Shown here: positions 41,048 through 49,929 of the stretch, piece after piece | Position numbering within the stretch: the stretch's first letter is position 1 | How the letters are laid out: every line of letters begins with the position of its first letter | Assembly: GCF_008271365.1 (NCBI RefSeq) | Contig: NZ_CP043430.1 | Span: forward strand, 558,001-622,000 | Origin: Microbacterium sp. 1S1 | GTDB taxonomy: Bacteria > Actinomycetota > Actinomycetes > Actinomycetales > Microbacteriaceae | Direction: 5' to 3' | DNA: 64,000 nt | Program-made: the position numbers and the translations under genes | The notes under the pieces: generated by a model | Databases searched by the model: none | What the model saw: the letters and a program-made list of their open reading frames with translations, nothing else | What the model was told of the DNA's origin: nothing

Positions 41048-42123
41048 GGGGTACTCGTTCCTTCATGGTCCAGGAGTGCGGGCAGCGCTGCGCGCCAGAG
41101 GGTCTCGGTCGGGGCGATCTCGGCGGCCAGCAGGCGGGTGCTCAGCAGCACGGCTGCGGTGCCGGTGCCGGGGAACAGGCCGAGCGCGCAGCCGGTGTAG
41201 CCGGGGTGCCACAGCATCCGGGTGGGCTGCCCGGCGAGCGCGACCGTGTCGCTACGCCAGCCGAGGGCCTGCCCGGGGTCGGGGCCGTCGCGGAACACGT
41301 CGGCGACCGCGTCCGGGTGCCACAGGTCGGTGTGCTGCTCGGCGTCGGCCAGGGCGGAGCCGAGCGTGAGCAGGTCGTCGACCGTGCCGAACAGCCCCGC
41401 GTGACCGGAGACGCCGCCCAGCGCGTGGAAGCAGTTGCCGTCGTTCACGGCGCCGGCGATCTCGTGCTCGCGCCACGGGAAGTGCCGCCGCGACGTGAGG
41501 ATCGGGTAGGGCTCGCCGGTCGCGACCATGCGCCGCTCCGCCGCGTCCCCGATGCCGGACGAGGCCACGGGCGCGCCGACCGGACCGTAGCCCGTGTGGT
41601 CGAGACCGAGCGGTGCGGTCACGAGCTCGCGCACGGCGGCGTCGAGCGGCACCCCGGTCACCTGGGCGATGAGGCGTCCGAGCAGGATGAAGCCGAGGTC
41701 GGAGTAGTGCCGACCCTCGTCGAGGCCGTAGCGCAGCGGCAGCGCGTCGACGGTCGCCGCGGCATCCGCGTGGGTCGGGTCGAGGTACAGCGGCTGCCAC
41801 TCCCACAGCCCGGCGCGGTGTTGCAGCAGGTGGCGCACGGTGGTGCCCGGCGGGCACGCGGTGCCCGGGAGGAAGCGGTCGACCGGGTCGTCGACGCGGA
41901 GGTCGCCCCTGCTCACCAGGCGCAACAGGGCCGTGGTGGTCGCGGCGACCTTCGACACCGACGCCAGGTCGAACGCGGTGTCGCGCCTGACCGGGGTGCC
42001 GGCGAGGTCCGCGAATCCGCCCACCGCGACGTCGCGGCCGTCCCGGGTCGTGACACCCGCGGCGACGGCGCGCGGCGCGGTCGCTCCGGAGAGGACCGCG
42101 GCGACGGCCTGCGCGGCGCTCAC
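41044..42123 (-). CDS. Class C beta-lactamase-fold serine hydrolase, AmiE-like
   Basis: 359 residues. Penicillin-recognising fold with the nucleophile motif ASVSKVAA (Ser55, Lys58), the Tyr motif HYSDLGF and a late HPGYTGC segment in place of the HTG motif. No signal peptide, so it should act in the cytosol. In Bacillus subtilis, the beta-lactamase-fold protein YbbE/AmiE of the murQ-murR-murP cluster is a MurNAc-L-Ala amidase. By position this protein may remove the peptide from imported MurNAc-peptides, but esterase or D-peptidase activity is also possible. The GTG start at 42123 has GGAGG about 9 nt upstream. Confidence 0.85.
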   Translation of the reverse strand: MSAAQAVAAVLSGATAPRAVAAGVTTRDGRDVAVGGFADLAGTPVRRDTAFDLASVSKVAATTTALLRLVSRGDLRVDDPVDRFLPGTACPPGTTVRHLLQHRAGLWEWQPLYLDPTHADAAATVDALPLRYGLDEGRHYSDLGFILLGRLIAQVTGVPLDAAVRELVTAPLGLDHTGYGPVGAPVASSGIGDAAERRMVATGEPYPILTSRRHFPWREHEIAGAVNDGNCFHALGGVSGHAGLFGTVDDLLTLGSALADAEQHTDLWHPDAVADVFRDGPDPGQALGWRSDTVALAGQPTRMLWHPGYTGCALGLFPGTGTAAVLLSTRLLAAEIAPTETLWRAALPALLDHEGTSTP

Positions 42124-42151
42124 ACCCCGGCCCTCCGTGCTCCGTGACCGC

Positions 42152-43342
42152 TCACGATCCCGCCGCCTCCGTGAGCGTGAGGGTATCGATGGCCGCGACC
42201 GGCTCCGGCATCTGCAGCGGGCCGACGCCGGGGGTGATCGTGCCGAGGATCCGCGGTTCGCGCGCGCCCGTCCCGCCGGGGACGATGGCGGGGACCCCGT
42301 GCAGGGTCGACCAGCCGATGAGGGCGAGGAGGATGGCCTCCTTGCTGTCGGCGGGGGCGCCGAGCTCGTCGGCCAGGACGACCTCGGTCTGCGGCAGTGC
42401 TGCGCGGAGACCGTCCAGGAGCAGCGGGTTGCGGCAACCGCCGCCGGACACCGCGAGGAAGCCGATCCCGGCGGCCTCGACGTCGCGGGCGACCGTGCGG
42501 ACGGTGAGTTCCGTGAGCGTGCGCACGACGTCGGCGACCGGGATCTCGCGCCCCTGCGCCGCCAGGTGCTCTTGCACGTAGGCGAGGTGGAAGTGCTCCT
42601 TGCCCGTGCTCTTCGGTGGGGTGAGCGCGTAGTAGGGGTCGGCGAGCATGGCGTCGAGCAGCTCCTCGTCGACCCGTCCGGTACGGGCGATCGCCGCATC
42701 CTCGTCATAGCCCAGGGGGTTGAGGCCATGCTCGACGATGACCGCGTCGACCAGGGCGTTCGCGGGGCCGATGTCGTACGCGACGAGGCCGTCCGGGCGC
42801 ACGACGGTCATGTTCGAGATGCCGCCGAGGTTCAGGGCCGCCGAGACACCGGCGCGACCCCGGAGCAGCAGCTCGTCGAGGAACGACACGAGCGGCGCGC
42901 CGTGTCCGCCCGCGGTGATGTCGCGGATGCGGATGTCCGAGACGACGGGGACACCGACCTTCTCTGCGATCCACGCCGGCTGCCCGATCTGCAGGGTTCC
43001 GAGCGCGTGGGCGCCGTCGACCCAGTGGTAGACGGTCTGGCCGTGCGAGCACACGGCGTCGACGCCGCCCACCTCCGCCGCGATGCCCGCCGCGACGTCC
43101 GCGAACGCCTGACCGATGAGGGTGTCGAGCTCGGCCACCTCGGCCAGGGTGGTCTGCGCCGGCGGGAGCGCGGCGATGAGGCGCGCCCGCAGCTCGGGGG
43201 CGTACGGGACGCTCGTGGACGCGAGCACCGTGCCACGGAGATCGACGCCGTGAGCCGTGAAGCCGCCGTTCGTGGCGAAGTCGACGACGGCCGCGTCGAT
43301 GCCGTCGTGCGAGGTGCCGGAGATCAGTCCCAGGACGCGCAT
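42152..43342 (-). CDS. anmK: Anhydro-N-acetylmuramic acid kinase
   Basis: 396 residues. Hydrolyses and phosphorylates 1,6-anhydro-MurNAc to MurNAc-6-phosphate, the substrate of MurQ. The N-terminal phosphate loop is VLGLISGTSHDGIDAAVVDF. SHGQTVYHW, GHGAPLVSFLDELLL, LNLGGISNMT (metal and anhydro sugar site), AYDIGPANALVDAVI and SGGGCRNPLLL all fit. The ATG overlaps the murQ stop by one base. 28 nt separate it from the amidase-like gene. Cytosolic. Confidence 0.96.
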   Translation of the reverse strand: MRVLGLISGTSHDGIDAAVVDFATNGGFTAHGVDLRGTVLASTSVPYAPELRARLIAALPPAQTTLAEVAELDTLIGQAFADVAAGIAAEVGGVDAVCSHGQTVYHWVDGAHALGTLQIGQPAWIAEKVGVPVVSDIRIRDITAGGHGAPLVSFLDELLLRGRAGVSAALNLGGISNMTVVRPDGLVAYDIGPANALVDAVIVEHGLNPLGYDEDAAIARTGRVDEELLDAMLADPYYALTPPKSTGKEHFHLAYVQEHLAAQGREIPVADVVRTLTELTVRTVARDVEAAGIGFLAVSGGGCRNPLLLDGLRAALPQTEVVLADELGAPADSKEAILLALIGWSTLHGVPAIVPGGTGAREPRILGTITPGVGPLQMPEPVAAIDTLTLTEAAGS

Positions 43343-44247
43343 CAGTTCTCCTCCAGTGCGGTACGCAGACGGCCGTCGGCCGCCGCGAGTCGGTCGGTGG
43401 CCGCGGCGAAGTCCTCCCCGCGGCGGATCATGATCGTGGCGAGCTTCACGTCCCACCCGGCGCTCTCCAGCGCGGCGGCCGCCGTGTCGCGATCGACGTC
43501 GGCGATCGTCCGCACCATGCGGATCGCGCGCTCGCGGAGCTTGTGGTTCGTGGCCTTCACGTCGACCATCAGGTTGCCGTAGGCCTTGCCGTTCCTCACC
43601 ATCGCGATGGTCGAGAACATGTTCAGGACGAGCTTCTGCGCCGTGCCGGACTTGAGGCGCGTGGAGCCGGCGAGCACCTCGGGGCCGACCTCGACCTCGA
43701 TGCCGTGCTCCGCGGTCTCGCTGAGCACGGTGCCCGTGTTGCAGGACAGGCCGATGCTGAGCGCCCCGCGCTCGCGCGCCCTGCGCACCGCCGCCACCAC
43801 ATACGGCGTACGGCCGCTGGACGCGATGCCGATCACGGTGTCGAGCGGACCGATGCCGGCCTCGTCGATCGCGGCGGCTCCGGCCGCAGCGTCGTCCTCC
43901 GCACCCTCGACCGGGTTCACGATCGCGCCGGGCCCCCCGGCCATGATCGCGAACACGAGCTCCGGCGGAGTGCTGAAGGTCGGCGGGCACTCGGAGGCGT
44001 CGAGCACGCCGATGCGACCAGGGGTGCCGGCGCCCACGTAGACGAGGCGGCCGCCCTGAGCCATGCGTTCCGCGGTCTGCTCGATCGCCGGGACGATCTG
44101 CGGCAGCGCGCGCTGCACGGCCGCGGGCACGGTGGCGTCTGCCTCGTTCATGGTCTGCGCGAGTTCCGCCACACTCATCCGGTCGAGCCGGGCGTACCGG
44201 GGGTCGCTCGCCTCGGTGGCGAGGGAGCCCAGGTCCTCCGCGATCAT
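43342..44247 (-). CDS. murQ: N-acetylmuramic acid 6-phosphate etherase
   Basis: 301 residues. Splits MurNAc-6-phosphate into GlcNAc-6-phosphate and D-lactate. The SIS-fold sugar-phosphate site is VYVGAGTPGRIGVLDASECPPTF; catalytic Glu86 and the second acid Glu117 (NPVEGAEDD) are spaced as in E. coli MurQ (Glu83, Glu114). VIGIASSGRTPYV and the C-terminal GSTRLKSGTAQKLVLNMFSTIAMVR complete the family pattern. It overlaps the permease by 4 nt and anmK by 1 nt, so translation is coupled through the operon. Confidence 0.97.
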   Translation of the reverse strand: MIAEDLGSLATEASDPRYARLDRMSVAELAQTMNEADATVPAAVQRALPQIVPAIEQTAERMAQGGRLVYVGAGTPGRIGVLDASECPPTFSTPPELVFAIMAGGPGAIVNPVEGAEDDAAAGAAAIDEAGIGPLDTVIGIASSGRTPYVVAAVRRARERGALSIGLSCNTGTVLSETAEHGIEVEVGPEVLAGSTRLKSGTAQKLVLNMFSTIAMVRNGKAYGNLMVDVKATNHKLRERAIRMVRTIADVDRDTAAAALESAGWDVKLATIMIRRGEDFAAATDRLAAADGRLRTALEEN

Positions 44248-45131
44248 CGCTTGCCCCGGTTTCGCGGGTCGAGGCTGTCACGCAGTCCGTCGCCGAGGAG
44301 GTTGAGCCCGACGACGAGCAGCACGACGATCACCCCGGGCGCGATCATCGTCCACGGGGCGATGGTCACGAGGGTGCGCGCCTCGAAGATCATCGACCCG
44401 AGCGACGGCGCGGGCGGCGGGGTGCCGAGTCCGAGGAAGCTCAGCGAGGCCTCCGTGAGCACCGCCCACGAGAGCGACAGGGTGACCTGCACGATGATGA
44501 TCGACGTGATGTTCGGCAGCACATGGCGGAACATGGTCGCCATCCGCGCCTGACCGGTGCTCTTGGCCGCCTTGACGTACTCCACCTCCCGGAGCGAGAG
44601 CACGGGGCCACGGGTCACGCGGATGAAGATCGGCACGTAGACGATCGCGATGGCCACCGCGATGGTGAACCAGTTGCGGTCGAACACCGACGCGAGCGAC
44701 AGGGCGAGCAGCAGCGGCGGGAACGCGAAGAGCACGTTCGTCACGGCCGTGATCGCTCCGTCGGAGATGCCGCGGTAGAACCCCGCGATCAGTCCGCACA
44801 CGGTGCCGACCACGGTCGCGAACGCCACGGCGACGACGGAGATGAGGGCCGAGTTGGCGACACCGGCGGCCACACGGGAGAACACGTCACGACCGAACTG
44901 GTCGGTCCCGAACCAGTGCATCGCGGACGGCGGCTGCAGGCGCGAGGGCGGATCCTGGGCGAGCGGGTCGAACGGGAGGAGGCCGAACGCCGAGACGAGG
45001 CTGAGCACCGCGAGCAGCGCGACGATGACGATGCCCGCGAGTCCGCTGCGGCTGCGCAGCAGAAGCCGCACGCGCTCCATGGTGCGCCCACTGCCGGGGG
45101 CGAGGGCCGGGGTCTGAGAGATGTCGGTCAT
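44244..45131 (-). CDS. Peptide ABC transporter permease, DppC type
   Basis: 295 residues. Six helices, with the N-terminal extra helix of the OppC/DppC group. The NBD-coupling EAA loop is YVKAAKSTGQARMATMFRHVLPNI. Short periplasmic segment DPLAQDPPSRLQPPSAMHWFGTDQFGRDVFSRV is the OppC/DppC signature region. It overlaps DppB and murQ at both ends. The substrate is set by the binding protein at 46167 and is inferred from the murQ/anmK context to be a muropeptide. Confidence 0.93.
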   Translation of the reverse strand: MTDISQTPALAPGSGRTMERVRLLLRSRSGLAGIVIVALLAVLSLVSAFGLLPFDPLAQDPPSRLQPPSAMHWFGTDQFGRDVFSRVAAGVANSALISVVAVAFATVVGTVCGLIAGFYRGISDGAITAVTNVLFAFPPLLLALSLASVFDRNWFTIAVAIAIVYVPIFIRVTRGPVLSLREVEYVKAAKSTGQARMATMFRHVLPNITSIIIVQVTLSLSWAVLTEASLSFLGLGTPPPAPSLGSMIFEARTLVTIAPWTMIAPGVIVVLLVVGLNLLGDGLRDSLDPRNRGKR

Positions 45132-46099
45132 GCGGCACGCACCCGGGGGTCGATGACCCGGTAGAGCAGGTCGGTGAGCAGGTTGACGATGACGAAGGCG
45201 AGGGCGATCACCAGGACGGTGCTCTGCACGAGCGCATACTCCTTCTGCTGGATGCCGAGCAGCACCTGGCGGCCGATGCCGGGCAGGGAGAAGATCTGCT
45301 CCACCACGACCGCGCCACCCAGCAGGTAGCCGAACTGCAGACCGGTCATGGTGACGATCGGCACGAGGGCGTTGCCCAGCACGTGGCGCACCTGGAGGCG
45401 GCGAGGCGGCACGCCCTTGGCCTTCGCGGTGCGGATGAAATCGTTCGCTCGGATCTCCAGCACCGCCGTGCGGGTGGTGCGCATGATCGGCGCGGCGATG
45501 CCGAAGCCGAGGACGATCGACGGCAGGAGCATCTGCTGGAGGTTCAGCAACGGGTCGTCGAAGAGCCGCGCGTAGCCCTGACCGTTGGGGTTGAAGCCGA
45601 GCGACTGCGCGAGGATCGCGAGCAGCGCCGTGCCGAGCAGGAACGCGGGGATGGAGAGGCCGGCGAGGCCGACGACCTGACCGACGCCGTCACGGAAAGA
45701 GTCGGGCTTCGAGGCGGACAGCATGCCGAGCGGGATGCCGATGGCGAGCGCGATGACGATCGAGAAGATCGCGAGCTCGAAGGTGACGGGCAGCGCGGCC
45801 GCGGTGAGGTCGAGCACGCTGGTCTGCGCCCGGGAGGAGAAGCCGAGGTTGCCGGTGAAGATGTTGCCCAGCCACGAGAAGAACTGCACGACGAGCGGCT
45901 GGTCGAGGCCGTAGTAGGCCTCCAGCGCCTCGCGCTGCGCCGGCGTGAGGGCGGCCGCCTCGGTGCCGAGACCGGAGCTGATCTGGTCGCCGGGGATGGC
46001 GCGGAGCATCAGGAAGACGAAGACGGCGACGCCGAAGAGGGTGCCGAGGGCTGCGAGGATGCGTCGCAGCACGCTGTTGCGGAGGAGCTGTCTGAACAT
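45128..46099 (-). CDS. Peptide ABC transporter permease, DppB type
   Basis: 323 residues. Six helices; the N-terminus RRILAALGTLFGVAVFVFLMLRAIPGDQ, the loop YGLDQPLVVQFFSWLGNIFTGNLGFS and the EAA loop FIRTAKAKGVPPRRLQVRHVLGNALVPI are typical of DppB/OppB. The ATG at 46099 follows a stem-loop after the binding-protein gene. The pair with DppC forms the membrane channel. Confidence 0.94.
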   Translation of the reverse strand: MFRQLLRNSVLRRILAALGTLFGVAVFVFLMLRAIPGDQISSGLGTEAAALTPAQREALEAYYGLDQPLVVQFFSWLGNIFTGNLGFSSRAQTSVLDLTAAALPVTFELAIFSIVIALAIGIPLGMLSASKPDSFRDGVGQVVGLAGLSIPAFLLGTALLAILAQSLGFNPNGQGYARLFDDPLLNLQQMLLPSIVLGFGIAAPIMRTTRTAVLEIRANDFIRTAKAKGVPPRRLQVRHVLGNALVPIVTMTGLQFGYLLGGAVVVEQIFSLPGIGRQVLLGIQQKEYALVQSTVLVIALAFVIVNLLTDLLYRVIDPRVRAA

Positions 46100-46132
46100 G
46101 CGCGTGGGAGAGGTGCCTGTCGTCGGGGAGCC

Positions 46133-46160
46133 GAGGGGGCGCGGGCGTCCGCGCCCCCTC
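46133..46160 (-). terminator. Intra-operon hairpin between binding-protein and permease genes
   Basis: GAGGGGGCGCGG (46133-46144) and CCGCGCCCCCTC (46149-46160) form a perfect 12-bp stem with a 4-nt loop, in the 67-bp gap. On the minus-strand mRNA it follows the binding-protein stop by 6 nt. Such hairpins usually protect or partially terminate the upstream message, giving excess binding protein. Confidence 0.65.
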
Positions 46161-46166
46161 GTTCCG

Positions 46167-47717
46167 CTACTGGAGGGAGGTGGTTCGCAGGTACTGCAGC
46201 GAGCCGTTCGCCATCGGGGTGAAGCCGTCGACGGTCGAGGCCGTGGCGGTGTAGGTGTAGCTGGTGAAGAGCCAGATCCAGGCGGCGTTGTCCTCGAGGT
46301 TCTCGGAGACCTGCGCGTAGATCTCCTTGCGCTTCTCGGGGTCGGCCGTCTCGCGACCCTCGGCGAACAGCGCATCGAGCTCGGGCGAGGAGTACCCCGC
46401 GACCTGGTTCAGGTTGCCTGTGCTGGTGAAGTAGCGGCCGTACATGCCGTCGGGGTCGGGGCGTCCGCCGTTGAGGGCGACTGCCGCGTCGAAGTCGGCC
46501 GCGATCCAGCGATCCACGAACGCGCCGGACTCGAGCACTTCGAGGTCGAGGGTGATGTTCGCGTCGGCGAGCTGCGCCTTGAGGTTCTGCGCCTCGTTGA
46601 CGGAGGTGGCGTACTCGCCCTGCGACACGATCGTCTTGACGGTGACGCCGTCCTCCTTGCCGGCCTTCTTCAGGTACTCGGCGGCCTTGTCGAGGTCGCG
46701 CTCCGGGCACGGACGCGCCTCGGGGTCCGACTTGAACGCGGGAGAGGTGATCGGACCGGTGACCTCGCCCTCGCCCAGCGCGGCGGTGTCGAGCACTTCC
46801 TGGCGGTCGATCGCGCACTGCATCGCGAGGCGCACGTTCACGTCGGCGAGATCGCCGCGCGTGGCGTTGAGCTGCAGGGCGTGGTAGCTGAGCTGCGGCG
46901 TGGTCGCGACCTCGACGTTGGCGCCCTCGGCGGTCTGCGCGACGAGCGGGTCGTCGAACACGGCGAGCTGCACGTTGCCGGACTGCATCGCCGAGACGAT
47001 GGAGGACTCGTCCGGGATCACGCGGAACTCGACGGAGTCGAGCAGGGCGGTGTCTCCCCAGTAGTCGTCGTTCTTGGCCAGCGTGAGCGACTGGCTCGGC
47101 GAGCGGTCCTCCAGCACGAACGGTCCGGTACCGTTCGGGGTGGTGTTGAGCGCCTCCTCGGTGTCGTCCGACGAGAGCATCGCCATGTTGATGACGGCGA
47201 GGTTCGCGGGCAGCGCGGCGTCGGGGGCGCTGAGGGTGAGGGTGACGGTGCTCTCGTCGGTGGCCTCGACCGCGGCGACCGAGGCGAGCGAGCTCGCGGC
47301 CACGGCGGCGGTCGCCTCGTCGGCGATCGCGTCGAGCGAGTACTTCACGTCGGCCGAGTCGAAGGCGCTGCCGTCCGCGAACGTCACCCCCTCGCGGAGG
47401 TGGAAGGTGACCGTGAGGCCGTCATCCGAGACGTCCCAGGATTCGGCGAGGCCGGGGACGACGTTGAGCTCCTCGTCGAACTCCGTCAGCGTGCCGTACA
47501 GGTTCTGCAGGACGTTGACCGCCTGGAACTGCGTGGCCTTCCACGGGAAGAGCGTGTCGGGATCGCTGGTGACGCCGATGACGAGGTCGCCGCCGGAGGC
47601 ATTCGATCCCCCCTCGGACGGGTTCGATGCCGGCGCGGAACACCCGGTGATGACGAGCGCCGCGGCGACGCCCGTGGCGGTGAGGGCGCCGAGAGACGCC
47701 CACCGTGCTGTGCTCAT
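46167..47717 (-). CDS. Solute-binding lipoprotein, family 5 (peptide/oligopeptide class)
   Basis: 516 residues. A signal peptide with lipobox VITGCSA and lipid-acceptor Cys26, a Ser/Gly-rich spacer, then the family 5 fold: LVIGVTSDPDTLFPW, NLYGTLTEFDEELNVVPGLAESWDVSDDGLTVTFHLREGVTFADG (family signature region) and SPELDALFAEG near the end. First gene of the operon with murQ and anmK. Its ligand is unknown; the context points to MurNAc-peptides rather than plain peptides. Promoter elements at 47813-47842 are consistent with control by the divergent MurR-type regulator. Confidence 0.94.
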   Translation of the reverse strand: MSTARWASLGALTATGVAAALVITGCSAPASNPSEGGSNASGGDLVIGVTSDPDTLFPWKATQFQAVNVLQNLYGTLTEFDEELNVVPGLAESWDVSDDGLTVTFHLREGVTFADGSAFDSADVKYSLDAIADEATAAVAASSLASVAAVEATDESTVTLTLSAPDAALPANLAVINMAMLSSDDTEEALNTTPNGTGPFVLEDRSPSQSLTLAKNDDYWGDTALLDSVEFRVIPDESSIVSAMQSGNVQLAVFDDPLVAQTAEGANVEVATTPQLSYHALQLNATRGDLADVNVRLAMQCAIDRQEVLDTAALGEGEVTGPITSPAFKSDPEARPCPERDLDKAAEYLKKAGKEDGVTVKTIVSQGEYATSVNEAQNLKAQLADANITLDLEVLESGAFVDRWIAADFDAAVALNGGRPDPDGMYGRYFTSTGNLNQVAGYSSPELDALFAEGRETADPEKRKEIYAQVSENLEDNAAWIWLFTSYTYTATASTVDGFTPMANGSLQYLRTTSLQ

Positions 47718-47812
47718 TGCTGTTTCCTCCTGGCTGGGACCGCGTCGCCCTGGCTCGGATCAGGCGGTGCTGCCTGATGCCCCGCGAACACCGTCGGTCT
47801 GGGTGAGTACCA

Positions 47813-47842
47813 AAAGTACACGAAAGCACCTGCGCATGTAAC
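47813..47842 (-). promoter_or_regulatory. Promoter of the muropeptide operon
   Basis: Minus-strand -35 GTTACA (47837-47842) and -10 TACTTT (47813-47818) with 18-bp spacing. The -10 overlaps a small dyad GTAC-CAAAA-GTAC (47807-47819). Confidence 0.5.
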
Positions 47843-47861
47843 AGAAGTTCCTCTAGTGTTA
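47839..47861. promoter_or_regulatory. Candidate MurR operator in the divergent promoter region
   Basis: TAACA (47839-47843) and TGTTA (47857-47861) form an inverted repeat around the operon's -35 region and overlap a TAGTGT (47854-47859) that may be the -10 of murR. Position suits a repressor controlling both directions; the site itself is a guess. Confidence 0.35.
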
Positions 47862-47882
47862 TGAACACCGATCGGAGACCCC

Positions 47883-48785
47883 ATGCCCCACGACGCCGCC
47901 CGCGACGACGCCGGCGCCCACCCCGTGCTGGTGCGCATGCGCGCCCTGCGCCCCGAGCTCCGCCCGAGCGAGCAGCGCATCGCCGATCTCTTCCTCGCCG
48001 ATCCCGCCGGGACCGCCGGACTCTCGGTCGCCGAACTCGCGCACCGCTGCGACACGTCGACCACCTCCGTCGTCCGGTTCTGCAAGCGCCTCGGCTACGA
48101 GCACGTGCGCGAGCTGCGCAACCACGTGCTGCGCGAGGTCGAGCGCGAGACGTTCGACACCGCCGCCCTCCCGGCGGTCTCCGGCGACATCGACCGCAAC
48201 GACACGCTGGCCGACATCGTCGCGAAGGTGTCCCTCGCGGAGACGCTCTCGCTCGCCGACACCGCCAAGGTGCTCGACACCGAGTCGCTGCGTGCCACCG
48301 TCGAGGCGATCACCTCCTCGACCCGCGTCGACATCTTCGGCGTGGGGGCGAGCTCCATCGTCGGACTCGATCTGCAGCGCAAGCTCACCCGCATCGGGCG
48401 GACGGCGCTGGAGTGGTCCGATCCGCACGCGGCCTGGACCTCGGCGGCCACCCTCGGGCCGGGGAACGTCGCCATCGCCGTCTCGCACACGGGCGCCACG
48501 ACCGACACCATCGAGTTCCTCCTGCTCGCGCGCCGGGCCGGCGCGACGACCATCGCCATCACCAACCACGCCGGATCCCCTCTCGCCGGACAGGCCGACA
48601 TCGTGCTGACGACCGCGGCGCGCGAGACGGGCTTCCGTTCCGGCGCGCTGGGCAGCCGGATCGCGCAGCTCATGGTCGTCGACTGCATCTTCATCGGGGT
48701 CGCGCAGTCCAATTACGACCGTTCGATGGAAGCGCTGCGTGACACCTTCGCCGCCGTGCACCACGTGCGCGCGGGCGGGGCGTGA
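47883..48785 (+). CDS. murR: MurR/RpiR-family transcriptional regulator
   Basis: 300 residues. N-terminal RpiR-type helix-turn-helix (LRPSEQRIADLFLADPAGTAGLSVAELAHRCDTSTTSVVRFCKRLGY) and a C-terminal SIS sugar-phosphate-binding domain (VDIFGVGASSIVGLDLQRKLTRIG, VAIAVSHTGATTDTIEFLLLARRAGA). MurR of E. coli and B. subtilis represses murQ and is relieved by MurNAc-6-phosphate; the divergent position and the product of AnmK make the same logic likely here. GGAGAC precedes the ATG. Co-transcribed with the MFS gene 1 nt downstream. Confidence 0.9.
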   Translation: MPHDAARDDAGAHPVLVRMRALRPELRPSEQRIADLFLADPAGTAGLSVAELAHRCDTSTTSVVRFCKRLGYEHVRELRNHVLREVERETFDTAALPAVSGDIDRNDTLADIVAKVSLAETLSLADTAKVLDTESLRATVEAITSSTRVDIFGVGASSIVGLDLQRKLTRIGRTALEWSDPHAAWTSAATLGPGNVAIAVSHTGATTDTIEFLLLARRAGATTIAITNHAGSPLAGQADIVLTTAARETGFRSGALGSRIAQLMVVDCIFIGVAQSNYDRSMEALRDTFAAVHHVRAGGA

Positions 48786-48786
48786 G

Positions 48787-49929
48787 ATGACCGCGGGCCG
48801 GCTCCGCGTCGGGCTGTTCACGGCGTTCGGCGGCCTCGGCGTCACCGCAGCGTTCATCCCCGCTGTCCTCCCCTCCGCGGAGCGGGCGACCGGCTCCGAC
48901 CTGAGCGCCGCCGTTCCCGCCCTCTTCGCCGGTCTCCTCGTCGGGGTCCTCCTGTCGGGTCCGTTGCTGGTGCGCCGCCCGCCTCGGACGACGCTCGTGC
49001 TGGGCAGCAGCCTGCAGGCGGCGGCCGTGGTCGGCGTCGCGCTCGCCGCGGATCCCGGCGTCTTCCTCGCGGCCGCCGCGCTCGCGGGGCTCGGGTTCGG
49101 TCTCGTCGAGGCCGCCGGCTCCGTGGCAGCCAAGGCCGCCAGCACCGGGAGCGCGACCGGCGTGCTGAGCGCGCTGATGGGCACGGTCGCCGTGTGCGCC
49201 GCCGTCACACCGCTCGTGGTGGCGCTCGGGGCCGGCGCCCGTCCAGCTCTGGCGCTGCTCGCGACCGTCCCCCTGGCGACCGTCGTGGTGCTCGCCGGCG
49301 ATCCCGCTCTCGCCCGTCCGACCGAGGCCCCGGCGCGACGGGACGCACGCTCCCTGCTCGTCCTCCTCCCCTTCGCGCTGGCTCTGCCCCTCTACGTCGG
49401 CGTGGAGACCGTCCTGTCGGGCTGGTCGGCCGTGATCCCGGAGCGGGCGCTCGCGATCGAACCCGCCACCGCCGCCCTCGGCACCTCCGCCTTCTGGGCG
49501 CTGATGGCCGTCGGCCGCTTCGGTGCCGCCGCGCTCCGGCGCGCGGGAGTTCCGCCGCTCGCCCTGCTGGCGACCGCGACGGGGGCTGCCGCCGTCCTCC
49601 TGGTGCTCGCCGGCGTGCTCCTCGGCGAGCAGCCGGTCGCGGCGCTGATCATCCTCGCCATGGTGGTCGTCCTGCTGGCCCCGAGCTACGGACTCATCCT
49701 CGGACTCGCGCTCGACCGTCTCGATCCGGCCCGCAGCGCCGCGGTCACCGGGGCGCTCGTGGCCTGCGGCGCGGTCGGCGGCACGTTCGTGCCCACGCTC
49801 GCCCTGCTGATCGGGCGCGACCCGGCGTCGAGCGTCACCTTCCTCGTGTCCGCCGGTCTGTGCGCGGTCATCCCCGTGCTGATGCTCGTGGCGTCGCGCT
49901 CCGGGCGCCCCGTCCCGGCGCTGGGGTGA
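48787..49929 (+). CDS. MFS transporter
   Basis: 380 residues, about 12 helices. Weak MFS signals: GLLVGVLLSGPLLVRRPPRTTLVLGSSLQ resembles motif A, and GLGFGLVEAAGSVAAKAAS is a typical helix 4-5 stretch. It sits 1 nt behind murR in the same operon, so it may transport a cell-wall sugar or peptide fragment, or export a by-product of the pathway such as D-lactate. It could also be a sugar MFS. The family is certain, the substrate not. Confidence 0.8.
   Translation: MTAGRLRVGLFTAFGGLGVTAAFIPAVLPSAERATGSDLSAAVPALFAGLLVGVLLSGPLLVRRPPRTTLVLGSSLQAAAVVGVALAADPGVFLAAAALAGLGFGLVEAAGSVAAKAASTGSATGVLSALMGTVAVCAAVTPLVVALGAGARPALALLATVPLATVVVLAGDPALARPTEAPARRDARSLLVLLPFALALPLYVGVETVLSGWSAVIPERALAIEPATAALGTSAFWALMAVGRFGAAALRRAGVPPLALLATATGAAAVLLVLAGVLLGEQPVAALIILAMVVVLLAPSYGLILGLALDRLDPARSAAVTGALVACGAVGGTFVPTLALLIGRDPASSVTFLVSAGLCAVIPVLMLVASRSGRPVPALG

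Noticed and set aside
48787..49929. MFS gene downstream of murR as a MurNAc PTS or specific muropeptide permease
   Set aside because: No PTS domain is present, and the sequence gives no sugar-type signature. Only a generic MFS call is supported.
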